DNA of 64,000 nucleotides. Source: JACKII01 sp965202745. GTDB taxonomy: Bacteria; Pseudomonadota; Alphaproteobacteria; Bin95. Within the stretch, counting starts at the first letter, position 1, and every line of letters starts with the position of its first letter. Of the stretch, positions 47,372-56,806 are shown in pieces. The DNA lies in NCBI GenBank assembly GCA_965202745.1, contig CBDBCB010000020.1, positions 536,145-600,144 of the forward strand. Reading direction: 5' to 3'. Position numbers and translations under genes: made by a program. Under the pieces are notes generated by a model. That model saw only the letters and a list, made by a program, of their open reading frames with translations, was not told the origin of the DNA and did no database searches.

Positions 47372-48396
47372 ACCGACTCTTTTATGGCGACTGCCTGACT
47401 GTCATGCGAGAAATGCCGTTAGGCAGTGTTGATCTGATTTATTTGGATCCCCCTTTCAACTCAAACCGTGATTACAATGCGATTTATAAGGATGAGACAG
47501 GCCGTCCATTACCCGACCAGATTGAAGCTTTCTCCGATCTGTGGACTTTGGATGAAGATCGCGAACGGGCAATCAGAAATATGCCAATCCTTATGAGAGA
47601 ATCCGGTGTTGATGACGGTATCACCGAGCTCTGGAAAATTTGGTGTAACGCCCTGCGCAAGACGCAGCCTGGCCTACTTGCCTATCTCAGCTACATGACC
47701 GAGAGACTCTTGCCCATGCGGAGTATTCTCAAACCGACCGGATCAATTTATCTACACTGCGATCCTACTGCCAGTCATTACATCAAGGTGATGATGGACG
47801 GCATCTTCGGGCACGGAAATTTTCGGAATGAGATCATTTGGTGTTACAAATCTGGCGGCGCAAGCAAACGCTGGTTTGCAAAAAAACATGATACAATTCT
47901 ATTTTATGCAAGAAATCACAGATATTGCAAATTTAATCAGTTAAAGATCAAATCTTACGGCCAATCCGGAGGCGGCCATGGTGGTGCCATTAAATATTAT
48001 AAAGATCAAAAAGGGACGTATTCAATTGTAACAGCCCGCGACTGGTGGGAAATTTCAATGTTGGCAACGACCCATAGTGAAGGACTTGGTTATGCGACTC
48101 AAAAACCACTTGCCCTATTGGAGCGGATCATTGCTGCCAGCACCAACGAAGGTGATGTGGTGTTCGATCCGTTCTGCCGGTGTGCTACGACGCTGGAAGC
48201 TGCCCACAAACTTGATCGCAAGTGGATCGGGATCGATATAGCCATTCACGCAATCTTAACTGCGCTGGTGGAACGCACTAACCTAAAGGGAAATTTATCG
48301 AAAGTGCCGCCGCGTGAGCTGTTGGCCCGGGTTGTCCTGCCCTCCATCTGGCATCAATGGCCGCAGAATGTCCCCCCTGCAGGGGCCCACGCGTAA
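47368..48396 (+). CDS. DNA methyltransferase (N4/N6 type), IS1595 passenger
   Basis: A 342-residue frame beginning MNRLFYGDCLTVMREMPLGS with the catalytic motif YLDPPFNSNRDYN (DPPF), then KPTGSIYLHCDPTASHYIKV and EGLGYATQKPLALLERIIAA. The SAM-binding motif reads FDPFCRCATT, where Gly residues of the usual FCGCGTT are substituted, so activity is doubtful. The ATG overlaps the transposase stop, showing it is part of the element. The central recognition region (47880-48060) is AT-richer than the rest. The C-terminal 35 residues (LSKVPPRELLARVVLPSIWH) do not look like the normal end of the family and may derive from adjacent DNA. Confidence 0.82.
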   Translation: MNRLFYGDCLTVMREMPLGSVDLIYLDPPFNSNRDYNAIYKDETGRPLPDQIEAFSDLWTLDEDRERAIRNMPILMRESGVDDGITELWKIWCNALRKTQPGLLAYLSYMTERLLPMRSILKPTGSIYLHCDPTASHYIKVMMDGIFGHGNFRNEIIWCYKSGGASKRWFAKKHDTILFYARNHRYCKFNQLKIKSYGQSGGGHGGAIKYYKDQKGTYSIVTARDWWEISMLATTHSEGLGYATQKPLALLERIIAASTNEGDVVFDPFCRCATTLEAAHKLDRKWIGIDIAIHAILTALVERTNLKGNLSKVPPRELLARVVLPSIWHQWPQNVPPAGAHA

Positions 48397-48644
48397 GCTT
48401 GAGCAAAGATCCGTTTGTATTGCCTGGTCTACTCCAGCAATACGAGACGAGCGAGCTTCATCAGCTGCTGTTCAAGTGCTACAATCATCAAATGGATGTT
48501 CTGGTCAATCACCACGAATTGCGACTAACACCACAGTATAACCCAGATCTGACCGCCACTAGGCGCGTGCTGGATCTCAGTAGCCTGGCCGGGGTCGTAT
48601 CGTGGCTGAAAAGGGTGGTCCGCACTAAAGCATCTCGATTTTAA
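48397..48644 (+). pseudogene. Unassigned coding remnant between the methyltransferase and IS256 copy 2
   Basis: A frame (open from 48357) reading LSKDPFVLPGLLQQYETSEL, then HQLLFKCYNHQMDVLVNHHE and PQYNPDLTATRRVLDLSSLA has plausible protein composition. It may continue, one phase over, from the odd methyltransferase tail. I do not recognise it. The remaining bases up to 48730 show nothing. Confidence 0.35.
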
Positions 48645-48730
48645 CCTCAGAGTCTGATTCAAAATGAATTGTTGTTTATCATGCTCGTGCCAAACGTCTG
48701 GTCGTGCACCTGATATGAGCAATCAGGATT

Positions 48731-50077
48731 GAGAAACAGCTGACAGTTGGTGATTGCCCTGAGGGGCGGCATATCATGGCGTTGTTCCCGCGCCGCAATT
48801 CTCGCCGAGAAAAGGCTATGCGTTGCCCCATCCCAAGGGATTTTCCGCCGATCCGTTGACGGATTTGATCCGTTCCGGGGCGCGGCAGTTGATCGAGCAA
48901 GCGCTTGAAGCTGAGTGGAGCGCATGGCTTGCGCCATTTTCCAATGAGACGACGTCCGAGGGGCCCGCGCGGGTCGTTCGTCACGCTCACCTGCCAGAAC
49001 GAGAGGGAATGACCGGGATTGGCCCAGTGCCCGTGAAAGGGCCACGCGGGCGGGATCGTGATCGGCAGGCTGAGAAGGGTCGGTTCTCTTCTTCGATCCT
49101 GCCGCCGTATCTGCGCAAGGCGAAGTCCGTCGAGGACTTGCTGCCCTGGCTTTCCCTCAACGGCATTTCCACGGGCGATTTTCAGGCGGCCTTGGCCGCG
49201 CTGCTCGGGCCGAACGCGGCGGGCCTGTCGTCCCCCACCATCTCGCGGCTGAAGTCCGATTGGTGGGAGGAGTACGACCGCTGGCAGAAGCGCGATCTCA
49301 GCGCCCGGCGCATCGTCTATGTCTGGGCGGATGGCGTCTATTTCCAGCCAAGGATGGAAGAAAAGCAATGTGTTCTGGTGCTGATCGGCGCGGATGAATG
49401 GGGCCGAAAGGAGATACTGGGGCTGACCGACGGCTATCGCGAAAGGACCCAAAGCTGGCGCGCGCTCCTGCTCGACCTCAAGCGGCGCGGCCTCAATCAC
49501 GCGCCCGATCTCGCGGTAGGCGACGGTGCACTGGGCTTCTGGGCCGCCCTTCGCGCGGTCTTCGGCGCGACCGCAGAACAGCGCTGCTGGTTCCATAAAA
49601 CCGGCAATGGGCTGAAGGCAATGCCCCAATCGGTGCAAGCGAAAGCCAAAGGCCCCCTGCACGACATCTGGCAGGCAGAGACGAAGGCCGAAGCCATGGC
49701 GGCCTGCGATTTCTTCATCGAGACCTACGGCGTGAAAGACGAACAAGCGGTAGCCAAATGGATCAAAGACCGTGACGTGCTGCTGGCCTTCTATGATTTC
49801 CCGGCAGAACAGTGGAAACACATCAGAACCACCCATCCCATCGAAAGCGCCTTCGCGACGGTGTGTCACCGGACAGGTAAAACCAAAGGCTGTCTGAGCC
49901 GAAAGACCGCCCTCGCCATGGCGGTCAGGCTCCTGATGTCAGCGCAGGGCAAATGGCGAAAGCGCGACGGCGCAAATCGCATGCCTGGGATAATCCAGGG
50001 CATTGCATTCATCGACGGGATCAAACAAATGCAAAACGCCGCCTGATCAAGCCGTCACCAACTTTCCAGCATAGCTC
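48731..50077 (+). mobile_element. IS256-family element, copy 2 (inverted relative to copy 1)
   Basis: Left end GAGAAACAGCTGACAGTTGG at 48731, right end, read inward from 50077, GAGCTATGCTGGAAAGTTGG. Same length (1347 bp) as copy 1 and almost identical; three bases at the 50077 end differ from copy 1 (CTG against GCC). Flanks AATCAGGATT and GTTAAACGG show no duplication. It interrupts the 3' end of an FAD oxidoreductase gene. Confidence 0.86.
48823..50046 (+). CDS. IS256-family transposase, copy 2
   Basis: A 407-residue frame identical to copy 1 except ATVCHRTGKTKG where copy 1 has ATVRHRTGKTKG, close to the catalytic Glu (THPIESAF). The substituted Cys is unusual in this motif, so copy 2 may be weaker or inactive. 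All other motifs (VWADGVYFQ, GDGALGFW) are intact. Confidence 0.93.
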   Translation: MPHPKGFSADPLTDLIRSGARQLIEQALEAEWSAWLAPFSNETTSEGPARVVRHAHLPEREGMTGIGPVPVKGPRGRDRDRQAEKGRFSSSILPPYLRKAKSVEDLLPWLSLNGISTGDFQAALAALLGPNAAGLSSPTISRLKSDWWEEYDRWQKRDLSARRIVYVWADGVYFQPRMEEKQCVLVLIGADEWGRKEILGLTDGYRERTQSWRALLLDLKRRGLNHAPDLAVGDGALGFWAALRAVFGATAEQRCWFHKTGNGLKAMPQSVQAKAKGPLHDIWQAETKAEAMAACDFFIETYGVKDEQAVAKWIKDRDVLLAFYDFPAEQWKHIRTTHPIESAFATVCHRTGKTKGCLSRKTALAMAVRLLMSAQGKWRKRDGANRMPGIIQGIAFIDGIKQMQNAA

Positions 50078-51169
50078 GTTAAACGGTGAACCCAAGCTGT
50101 TCAGCGCTTCAAACAAATCATAGATGTTATCCAGCTTGCCGCCCAACACGGTCATGTAATTGGGATTTACAGCATTGTGGTGCAGCATGATCGGCCGGCC
50201 ATCATCACTCTCGTTCCGCAACAAAACCGTCTTCACTTCGTAGCGCGACCCTATTGGCTCCAGCCCTTCCAACACCGGCAAATACCGCTGAGCATCCCGC
50301 AGCATATACAGCCAAAGCGAGGTTTCCAGCTTCGGCGGATCAATCGGGCTCTGCGCCGATGTCCAGGCCCGGTGCGGGGTATAGCGCACATGGGTCAGGG
50401 AATAGCAGTCTGCCGCAGGGTAGGGCATGACGGAGAAGAACGGCCCGTCCATCACCGTGACACCAAACCCCCGCAACGCGGGCGGAGGTTGCACCAGCGC
50501 AATTTCAGCCAATTCATACTTTAACGGAATGGCCTGATAGTTGCCGCCCATCTGATTGGCGAATTGGCCATAGGTGGCGTCGAACACGACCGGCGCCTCC
50601 ACTGGCGTGCCATCGGCCAGCGCCCCGGGAGATGGCTCAGCGTTAATCCGCGCCACCCTGGCACCCTGCCGCACCAGCACGCCGGCATGGACCAAGCGCT
50701 CATTCATCAGGGCCCGCAACCGCACAGCATCGAACGCATATGCCCGGTACCTCAGTACGTAGGCGATAAGGTCCGGGTTGAACATGGCGCGCTCGGATTT
50801 ACTTGCCGGTTCCATGGGTGCGCCCATGCTCTCGAACATCTTGACGAAGCGTTGGGGCGTTACCTTCGAGCCATTGCGCGCGATGGCGTAGAGCATTTGG
50901 AAATCGTCGACGATGCAATCGGCGAAATCCGCCATAAACCGCTCATACAGCGCCAGCGACCGCCGGGCGGTGACAAAGCTGCGGGGATAGTGAAAGCCCG
51001 TGTGTACCCGTGCCTGGTTTACCAAAGACGCGCGGGTGAGCAGGTCGTCTTCAGCTTCCAGAACCAGCACCCTGTCAGCGATACTGCGCATGTAAAGCGC
51101 CAGGCAGCAGCCATAAAAGCCGCCCCCGACCACAACGGCGTCGAACTGTTCGGCAGCGCTATCCGCCAC
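50078..51169 (-). CDS. FAD-dependent oxidoreductase (DAO-type), 3' end altered by IS256
   Basis: MADSAAEQFDAVVVGGGFYG has the dinucleotide-binding GGGFYG motif, then VLVLEAEDDLLTRASLVNQA, RVHTGFHYPRS and VVFDATYGQFANQMGG. These fit DadA/ThiO-like or glycan-associated FAD oxidoreductases of about 370-400 residues. Host coding runs to about FNELCW at 50078, and the frame then continues 18 residues into the IS256 terminus before a stop, so only the extreme C-terminus is changed. It is preceded by a sugar-isomerase fragment, an epimerase and a glycosyltransferase on the same strand. Confidence 0.78.
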
Positions 51170-51173
51170 GCCG

Positions 51174-51623
51174 TCAGCCCCCGTCGATCAAGCCGCGCAG
51201 CAACTCTGCCGCCCGTAACAATTCCACCATTGGGTCATCGCCCTCCCCCAGACGCATTTCCACCGTTACCACGCCATTATAGCCAAGATCGCGCACGACC
51301 GGGATCACCTGACCGACAAAGTCCGCACGGTCCGCTACCGGGCCCAGTTGTGACGCACTGATATGCGGATGCCGGATATGCGGGGCAACGGCACGGATAG
51401 CTTCCGGCGGTTCCTCTTCCATCATCATGTTGCCGGTATCGACAACCTGCCCGACGCCGGGATGTCCAACAGCCGCCGCATCGGCAACCGTCGCCGTCAG
51501 CGCGTCGGGAAATACCCGGCCCGGCGCGACCTCAATTGCCTCCACCCCGGCATCCCGCAGCCGCGGCAATGCACTCTCATCTTCGGCCGCCGTCCAGCCG
51601 ATATTGCTAACCGCCAGCCTCAC
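51174..51623 (-). pseudogene. Sugar phosphate isomerase/epimerase (TIM barrel) with internal deletion
   Basis: Start MRLAVSNIGWTAAEDESALP and GVEAIEVAPGRVFPD match the first two strands of xylose-isomerase-like barrels. The end (HPHISASQLGPVADRADFVG, LGYNGVVTVEMRLGEGDDP) matches the last three strands, with the E of TVEMR as a metal ligand. The 149 residues are about half the normal length, and the sequence jumps after about residue 50 (DALTATVADAAAVGHPGVGQ) without losing frame. An in-frame deletion of the central barrel is therefore likely and the protein is non-functional. Confidence 0.72.
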
Positions 51624-52384
51624 GCCGCATTCTCCCGCCGCCAGTTTTCCGCGAAGGCCTGAATGCCTGAAAGGCAGGTTTCTGCGCTCTCCAGATACGC
51701 GCCGGGCTCGCCCCAGGCGCTGCCATGGATAGTCTGCATGTCATAGTGGAGCGGCGGGTTTTCCATCCGGTTGGCATAGGGTTTGCCCGTCACACGCGCC
51801 GCCACATCGGCCACAGTCACCGGCGACACCGCAAAGTTAACCGTCCGAAGACCTGCCTTGGCCGCCAAGTCCAGATCATTACCCAGCCGGGCCAGATTAT
51901 AGAACTGAAAGCTGGAACGCTCGTCGAAGCCATCCACCGGCTTGCCGGTCAGCAGATCGAAGATCAGGTTCTTCTTCAGTCCCTCGCCAAACAGCCCTGG
52001 CAGCCGCACAATCATGTGGTCAGCCACCTGCTCCCTCGCCCATTCCTCCACCTACCAACGATGCACGCCATCGGTTTCGATCGGCGTGTTCTCGTCCACG
52101 CCAACCGGATTCTTGTAGACATCGACCGTCGGGATCAGCACCAGCCGCTTGATCTCCGTCTTTCCCAGCACCTCCAGCAGAGGCGTAATGCCGACCCAAT
52201 CTTCCTCCGGATTCTGGTTCGCCCACCATTTGACGGCCTGGATGCCCGCACAGACGACCTCGTCGAACTGCTGGCCAGCCATCTCGCGGAAATTTTTGGA
52301 GTTGTAGCGGTCTGTGAAGGCCTGTTGCCGGTCCAGGGTTGGAGCCACAACAAAGCCCGTAAAACCAATCAACGCACGCCGCAT
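51620..52384 (-). pseudogene. NAD-dependent epimerase/dehydratase, in-frame stop
   Basis: Begins MRRALIGFTGFVVAPTLDRQ with a GFTGFVG-like nucleotide site (one extra residue), then FDEVVCAGIQAVKWWANQNP, LVLIPTVDVYKNPVGVDENT and IETDGVHRW followed by TAG at 52052-52054, exactly where the catalytic Tyr-x-x-x-Lys region is expected (HRxxVEEW). The frame continues MEEWAREQVADHMIVRLPGL to WRRENAA. A single stop splits it. The stop overlaps the next gene by four bases. Probably a glycan or nucleotide-sugar modifying enzyme. Confidence 0.8.
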
Positions 52385-53516
52385 CAGCCTGCCTCTCCCT
52401 TTGCCGCTTGGTCGTCTTCAGTTGCCGCCTCGACATTCAGGCGATTGCTGCGCAGGAACAGGTCGCCACCGCTCAGTTCCGTTGCGAACAATTCCACCGG
52501 GTCGGGCGTCGATTGCCGGATGATCTGCAACAGACCCAGGCAGATAGCCGCCATCACGCCAAAGTTTGCGCTGAACAACAGCGACAGCACAATGGAAAGC
52601 GATGTCCACCCCGTTGCAATGTCATCCAGCACCAGCCAGGTGATGAAAGCCCCACCGGCAAAAATCATGCTGCCGACGCTCAGCGCGGCACAGACCAGTG
52701 CTAGCCATTGCACCAGACGGCCTGCCGACGACGAAATAAACATCGAAGCGATTTGCAGCTCTCGCCAAAACTACCCAGCACGCTGAGGCGCAGCGGCGCG
52801 TCAAGTTCCATCCGGCCCTCGGAAACCAGCCCGGACAGATCAAAAAGCCGGAAAAAGCGGGTAGCTCCACCAATGGTTTGCAACCGGGTCAGCGCCGTCC
52901 GGTTCATGGCATAGGCATGGGCCTGAAAAGTTTGGATATCCCGCCCCATGGCCAGCCGCATACTCCAGCGGATCAAACTTGCCGTCAGCCGCTCGGAGAT
53001 CGGCCGGGCCCGGTTTGCCGGGAACGTCTTGATCAGATCCCACCGGCCACTGGCACAGAGTTGCAACATCCGCTCGATGTCACCAGTTCCGATCTCCCCC
53101 GGATGCAGGGACACAATCAAATCCCCGATGGCAAAGCGCAGAGCGGCGGTGCTGAGTTCCTCATACCCCATGGCTGCGTCGACCATGACGATCCGCAGGT
53201 TGCGGACTTCCAACCCCAGGTCGCGCAATTGCTCCCGCCATTCGGCGCTGGGCATGGAGGCTACAACCACGATCTCAAAATACTGGAAAGCATCTTCGGC
53301 GTCGCGGTGAACTGCCCTCACTTCGCGAATGTCATCAGCAACTGATTGCGAAGACACGATGACAAAGGCGATCAAATTTTCCCGCTTCATTCGCCGTAAT
53401 GCGTCCACCTCCGCACTGGCGGGGGGGCTTTCGGGCACCAAAGCGTTTGGGCTTGCCTGGTCCATGCGGGTGCGGGCCTTCTCTCCTGCTGGATCGGAGC
53501 CAAGGCGGCCTTTCAC
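52384..53516 (-). pseudogene. Family 2 glycosyltransferase with C-terminal membrane helices, frameshifted
   Basis: N-terminal frame 53516-52701 has MKRENLIAFVIVSSQSVADD, YFEIVVVASMPSAEW, FAIGDLIVSLHPGEIGTGDI (in place of DADLQ) and FQAHAYAMNRTALTRLQTIG; near 52770 it shifts. The next frame gives MFISSSAGRLVQWLALVCAA and two hydrophobic helices (AALSVGSMIFAGGAFITWLV; GVMAAICLGLLQIIRQ), as in DPM1/ArnC-like transferases. ATG 53465 (MDQASPNALVPE) is an alternative start. It lies upstream of the epimerase in the same transcript. Confidence 0.72.
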
Positions 53517-53679
53517 CGCCCCGGCTGATGTCTGGCATACTGTCTAACCGAAAAACCACGAAATCGCGAACCCTAGCGCTCAGCCATTCCGCCGCTTCTT
53601 CATAACATTTGGCTTATGGCCGAACTGTCGTAAGCTTCCCCTTAACAAAACCAAATCCTGAATGCTCGAGGACGCCGCC

Positions 53680-55257
53680 ATGAACGCCATCCCACCCGAG
53701 AAAAAAGCCAACCCCTGGCAGCCCGAACTGGACGAACTCGCCCGCCGCGAAGCCTTTGCCGAAGAACTCGGCGGCGAAATGCGCGTCAAACGCCAGCACG
53801 ACGGCGGCCGCTACACCATCCGCGAGCGTATTGGTCTGCTGGCTGACAAGGGCTCGTTCCATGAGGTCGGCAAGATTGCGGGCATGGCCCAATATGACGG
53901 CCAGAACGACCTGGAGAGCTTCATGGCCTCCAACTTTGTTTTTGGCCGGGCCAAGGTAGAGGGCCGACCAGTCGTCATTGGCGGCGACGACTTCACCGTA
54001 CGTGGCGGCTCTGCTGACGCCACCATCAAGGAGAAGCACCAGCTTTGCGAGCGCATGGCCAACGAGTTACGCCTGCCCCTTTTGCGCCTGGTTGAGGGCT
54101 CCGGCGGCGGCGGCTCAGTCAAAACCATCGAGACCACGGGCCGGGCAAATGTGCCGGGCGTCAGCGGCTGGGAAATGGTGGTGAACAACATGGCGACCGT
54201 GCCACGCGTCGGCCTGGGCTTGGGCTCCGTCGCCGGTCTTGGCGCGGCGCACCTGGCCGCCACCCACTACGCCGTCATGGTCCACAAACAGTCCGCCCTG
54301 TTCGTCGCCGGACCGCCGGTGGTCGAATGGACCGGCCAGAAGCTTACCAAGGAAGAGTTGGGCGGCACCAAGATCGCGCTGCGCTCCGGCGCTATCGACC
54401 ACGCGGTCAATACGGAAGAAGAAGCGTTCGAGTGCGCGCGCAAGTTCCTCTCCTATCTGCCGTCGTCGGTCTATGGCCTGCCGCCGCGGGTTGAGCCGAC
54501 GGACGACCCAGACCGCTGCGACGAAAAACTGATCGAGGCGATACCCCGCGAAATCCGCCGCGCCTACAAAATGCGCCCCATTGTCGAGTCGCTGGTGGAC
54601 GAAGGCTCGTTCTTCGAAATGGGCCGGTTCTATGGCCGTTCCTGCATCACCGGCCTGGCCCGCGTCGATGGCTGGCCGGTTGCCGTCATGGCCTCCGACC
54701 CCATGTTCTTCGGTGGCGGTTGGACCGCGGAGACCTGCCAGAAGGTGGAGAAATTCTGCGACATGGCGGAGACCTTCCACCTGCCAGTGATCTACCTCTG
54801 CGATTGCCCCGGCTTCCTGATCGGCAAGCAGGCGGAAGAAAGTGGCGTCATCAAGCAAGGCGTGCGCGCCATGAGCGCCATGTGGCAGACCAGCGTTCCC
54901 TGGTGCACGGTCATCGTTCGCAACTCCTTCGGGGTAGCCGGCGCGGCACATAAGAATGGCGGACGCCTGGCGCTCCGCTACGCCTGGCCAAGCGGGCGTT
55001 GGGGCTCCCTGCCGCTCGAGGGCGGGATTGAGGCCGCCTATCGCGCCGACATCGACGGCGCCCCCGACCCGGCAGCCAAGAAACAGGAGATCGAGGAGCG
55101 CCTCGACAAACTCCGCTCCCCCTTTCGCTCAGCAGAGGCATTCTGGATCGAGGAAATCATCGACCCGCGCAAGACCCGCCCCCTGCTGGTCGAATTCGCC
55201 AACCTTGCCGCCCCCCTGCGCACGCCAGGTTCGGTATCCTTTGGCATGCGGCCGTAA
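53680..55257 (+). CDS. Acyl-CoA carboxylase carboxyltransferase subunit (intact)
   Basis: A 525-residue carboxyltransferase from ATG 53680 (MNAIPPEKKANPWQPELDEL). Acyl-CoA half: GRYTIRERIGLLADKGSFHE, GDDFTVRGGSADATIKEKH and RLPLLRLVEGSGGGGSVKTI. Carboxybiotin half: GLARVDGWPVAVMASDPMF, YLCDCPGFLIGKQAEESGVI and GVAGAAHKNGGRLALRYAWP, ending IIDPRKTRPLLVEFA. It transfers CO2 from biotin to an acyl-CoA, probably propionyl- or methylcrotonyl-like. No biotin carboxylase gene is nearby. It is the only undamaged one of three such genes here. Confidence 0.9.
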   Translation: MNAIPPEKKANPWQPELDELARREAFAEELGGEMRVKRQHDGGRYTIRERIGLLADKGSFHEVGKIAGMAQYDGQNDLESFMASNFVFGRAKVEGRPVVIGGDDFTVRGGSADATIKEKHQLCERMANELRLPLLRLVEGSGGGGSVKTIETTGRANVPGVSGWEMVVNNMATVPRVGLGLGSVAGLGAAHLAATHYAVMVHKQSALFVAGPPVVEWTGQKLTKEELGGTKIALRSGAIDHAVNTEEEAFECARKFLSYLPSSVYGLPPRVEPTDDPDRCDEKLIEAIPREIRRAYKMRPIVESLVDEGSFFEMGRFYGRSCITGLARVDGWPVAVMASDPMFFGGGWTAETCQKVEKFCDMAETFHLPVIYLCDCPGFLIGKQAEESGVIKQGVRAMSAMWQTSVPWCTVIVRNSFGVAGAAHKNGGRLALRYAWPSGRWGSLPLEGGIEAAYRADIDGAPDPAAKKQEIEERLDKLRSPFRSAEAFWIEEIIDPRKTRPLLVEFANLAAPLRTPGSVSFGMRP

Positions 55258-55279
55258 GCAGCCGGTCACAATAATAAAA

Positions 55280-55303
55280 GGCGGAGCAGGTAACTGCTCC
55301 GCC
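55280..55303 (+). terminator. Terminator hairpin after the carboxyltransferase gene
   Basis: GGCGGAGCAG and CTGCTCCGCC form a perfect 10-bp stem with a 4-base loop (GTAA), preceded by AATAATAAAA and followed by GAATAAGG. It serves the plus-strand carboxyltransferase and possibly the convergent EF-hand gene. Confidence 0.75.
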
Positions 55304-55370
55304 GAATAAGGATGGACCGCAGCCGGGATTGAAGCGACCCATCTTCAGTTCTGACTAGCCCGCTGTGCGC

Positions 55371-55874
55371 CTAGCTTTTGCCCTTGTCGTCGTCTTTGTC
55401 ATTATCATTGTCATGGTGATTGTGGTGACGGCGCTTCTTGCCCATCTCCGTTTTGTCGACAGCACCGTCATCGTTTTTATCAAAGCGCTCGAACATATGG
55501 TCGATACGGCTGGACAGCTCTGCCTTATCCAAGGTGCCGTTCTTGTCAGCATCTTCCCGCTCAAACCGGCGCTTGATATGCTCGGCCATCATCGCATTAA
55601 CCATGGCTGTATATTCAGCCTGATTCAGCTTTCCGTCCTTGTTTGAGTCAAACTCAGCCAGCATCCCGTCGCGGTAGGCGACCGCTTCCACGCGGGTGAT
55701 TTTGCCGTCCTTGTTCGTGTCCAATAGCTCGAACATCATAGTGCCGCGCGAGTGGCGGCTGCGTTCTTTGCCATTGTTATTGTCGTCGCTCCGGTGGGCC
55801 AAAGCACCCGACGCAGCACCCAACATTACGATAGCTGCCGATGCCGCTAAAACGATTTTGGTACGCGTAAACAT
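55371..55874 (-). CDS. Secreted four-EF-hand protein with His/Asp-rich tail
   Basis: A 167-residue protein with a signal peptide (MFTRTKIVLAASAAIVMLGA, cleavage likely after GALA) and four Ca2+-binding loops: DTNKDGKITRVE, DSNKDGKLNQAE, DADKNGTLDKAE and DKNDDGAVDKTE. Each has Asp at positions 1, 3 and 5 and an acidic residue at 12. The C-terminus KKRRHHNHHDNDNDKDDD is rich in metal-binding residues. It is exported and probably binds Ca2+ or other divalent ions. It is divergent from a response regulator gene with about 210 bases between. Confidence 0.86.
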   Translation of the reverse strand: MFTRTKIVLAASAAIVMLGAASGALAHRSDDNNNGKERSRHSRGTMMFELLDTNKDGKITRVEAVAYRDGMLAEFDSNKDGKLNQAEYTAMVNAMMAEHIKRRFEREDADKNGTLDKAELSSRIDHMFERFDKNDDGAVDKTEMGKKRRHHNHHDNDNDKDDDKGKS

Positions 55875-56086
55875 GGCTTATCAACTCCTCGTTAGTTTCT
55901 GCCGTGTTGCAAGCGGGTGGTGGTGTTCCTCCGCTCTGACAATCAGGAATGTAGTGGGCGCTTGTCGCAGATTGATCCCAGCAAAACGGCGAAACCGTGA
56001 AGGTTTGTATCGCTGTCTCCGCCTGATACAGCTTGATACAAATTTCTCTGATGCAGATCGGGATGCCTCTGCCAATATGAGCGGAC

Positions 56087-56806
56087 ATGAGCGACGAACC
56101 CCACATTCTGGTCGTTGACGACCACCGCGACATCCGCGATGCCCTGGCCAAATACCTAGCGCGCAACGGCTACCGCGTTGCACAGGCCGACAGCACCGCC
56201 GCGGCCCGCAAAGTGCTGTCGGGCGCTGCCATCGACCTTTGCGTGCTCGACATAATGATGCCCGGCGAAGATGGCCTGTCGCTGACCCGCGAACTGCGGG
56301 CCCAGGGCACCTTGCCCATCATCCTGCTGACCGCGGTGACAGAGGAAACAGACCGGATCATCGGCTTGGAGATGGGCGCGGATGACTATCTGACCAAGCC
56401 CTTCAACCCGCGCGAGTTGCTGGCCAGGATCAAGGCCGTATTGCGCCGGACCCAGGCACTGCCTGCCCAACCGCTGGCTCAACCGCCGGGCCGCCTGCAG
56501 GTCGGGCCGTGGCAGGTGGACCCAGGCGCGCAGGAAGTCTCCAGCGGCGACGGCCTGCCCCTTACTCTAAGCACGGCGGAATTCCGCCTGCTACATGCCT
56601 TTATCACCCACCCCCAACGGGTACTGACCCGGGACCAATTGCTGGACCTGACCCAAGGCCGTTCCGCCCTGCCCTTTGACCGTTCCATGGACAACCTGAT
56701 CAGCCGCTTGCGCCGAAAGATTGAGCCCGATCCGAAGAACCCGACCCTCATCAAAACCCATTGGGGCAGCGGCTATTCCCTTTCGGTGCCGGTAGGGCCC
56801 GCATGA
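56087..56806 (+). CDS. OmpR-family response regulator
   Basis: A 239-residue protein: receiver domain with DDHRDIRDALAKYLARNG (acidic pocket), VLDIMMPGEDGLSLTRELRA (phospho-acceptor Asp about residue 54), ILLTAVTEETD and GADDYLTKPFNPRELLARIK (conserved Lys). A winged-helix DNA-binding domain follows: SGDGLPLTLSTAEFRLLHAF, RVLTRDQLLDLTQG, and RSMDNLISRLRRKIEPD with HWGSGYSLSVPV. It overlaps the kinase gene by four bases (ATGA). Confidence 0.95.
   Translation: MSDEPHILVVDDHRDIRDALAKYLARNGYRVAQADSTAAARKVLSGAAIDLCVLDIMMPGEDGLSLTRELRAQGTLPIILLTAVTEETDRIIGLEMGADDYLTKPFNPRELLARIKAVLRRTQALPAQPLAQPPGRLQVGPWQVDPGAQEVSSGDGLPLTLSTAEFRLLHAFITHPQRVLTRDQLLDLTQGRSALPFDRSMDNLISRLRRKIEPDPKNPTLIKTHWGSGYSLSVPVGPA

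Larger units (their letters stand above)
46430..48396 (+). mobile_element. Second IS1595-type element carrying a DNA methyltransferase passenger (ends not resolved)
   Basis: A transposase gene of the IS1595 superfamily (zinc ribbon plus ISXO2-like domain) is followed, with an ATGA overlap, by a DNA methyltransferase gene. The left end is probably in the AGGGCTTAATCCTTTGCGC region near 46423-46445. I could not find its inverse on the right, where IS256 copy 2 starts at 48731, so that end may be lost. The element is unrelated at nucleotide level to the IS1595 at 7592. Confidence 0.65.
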
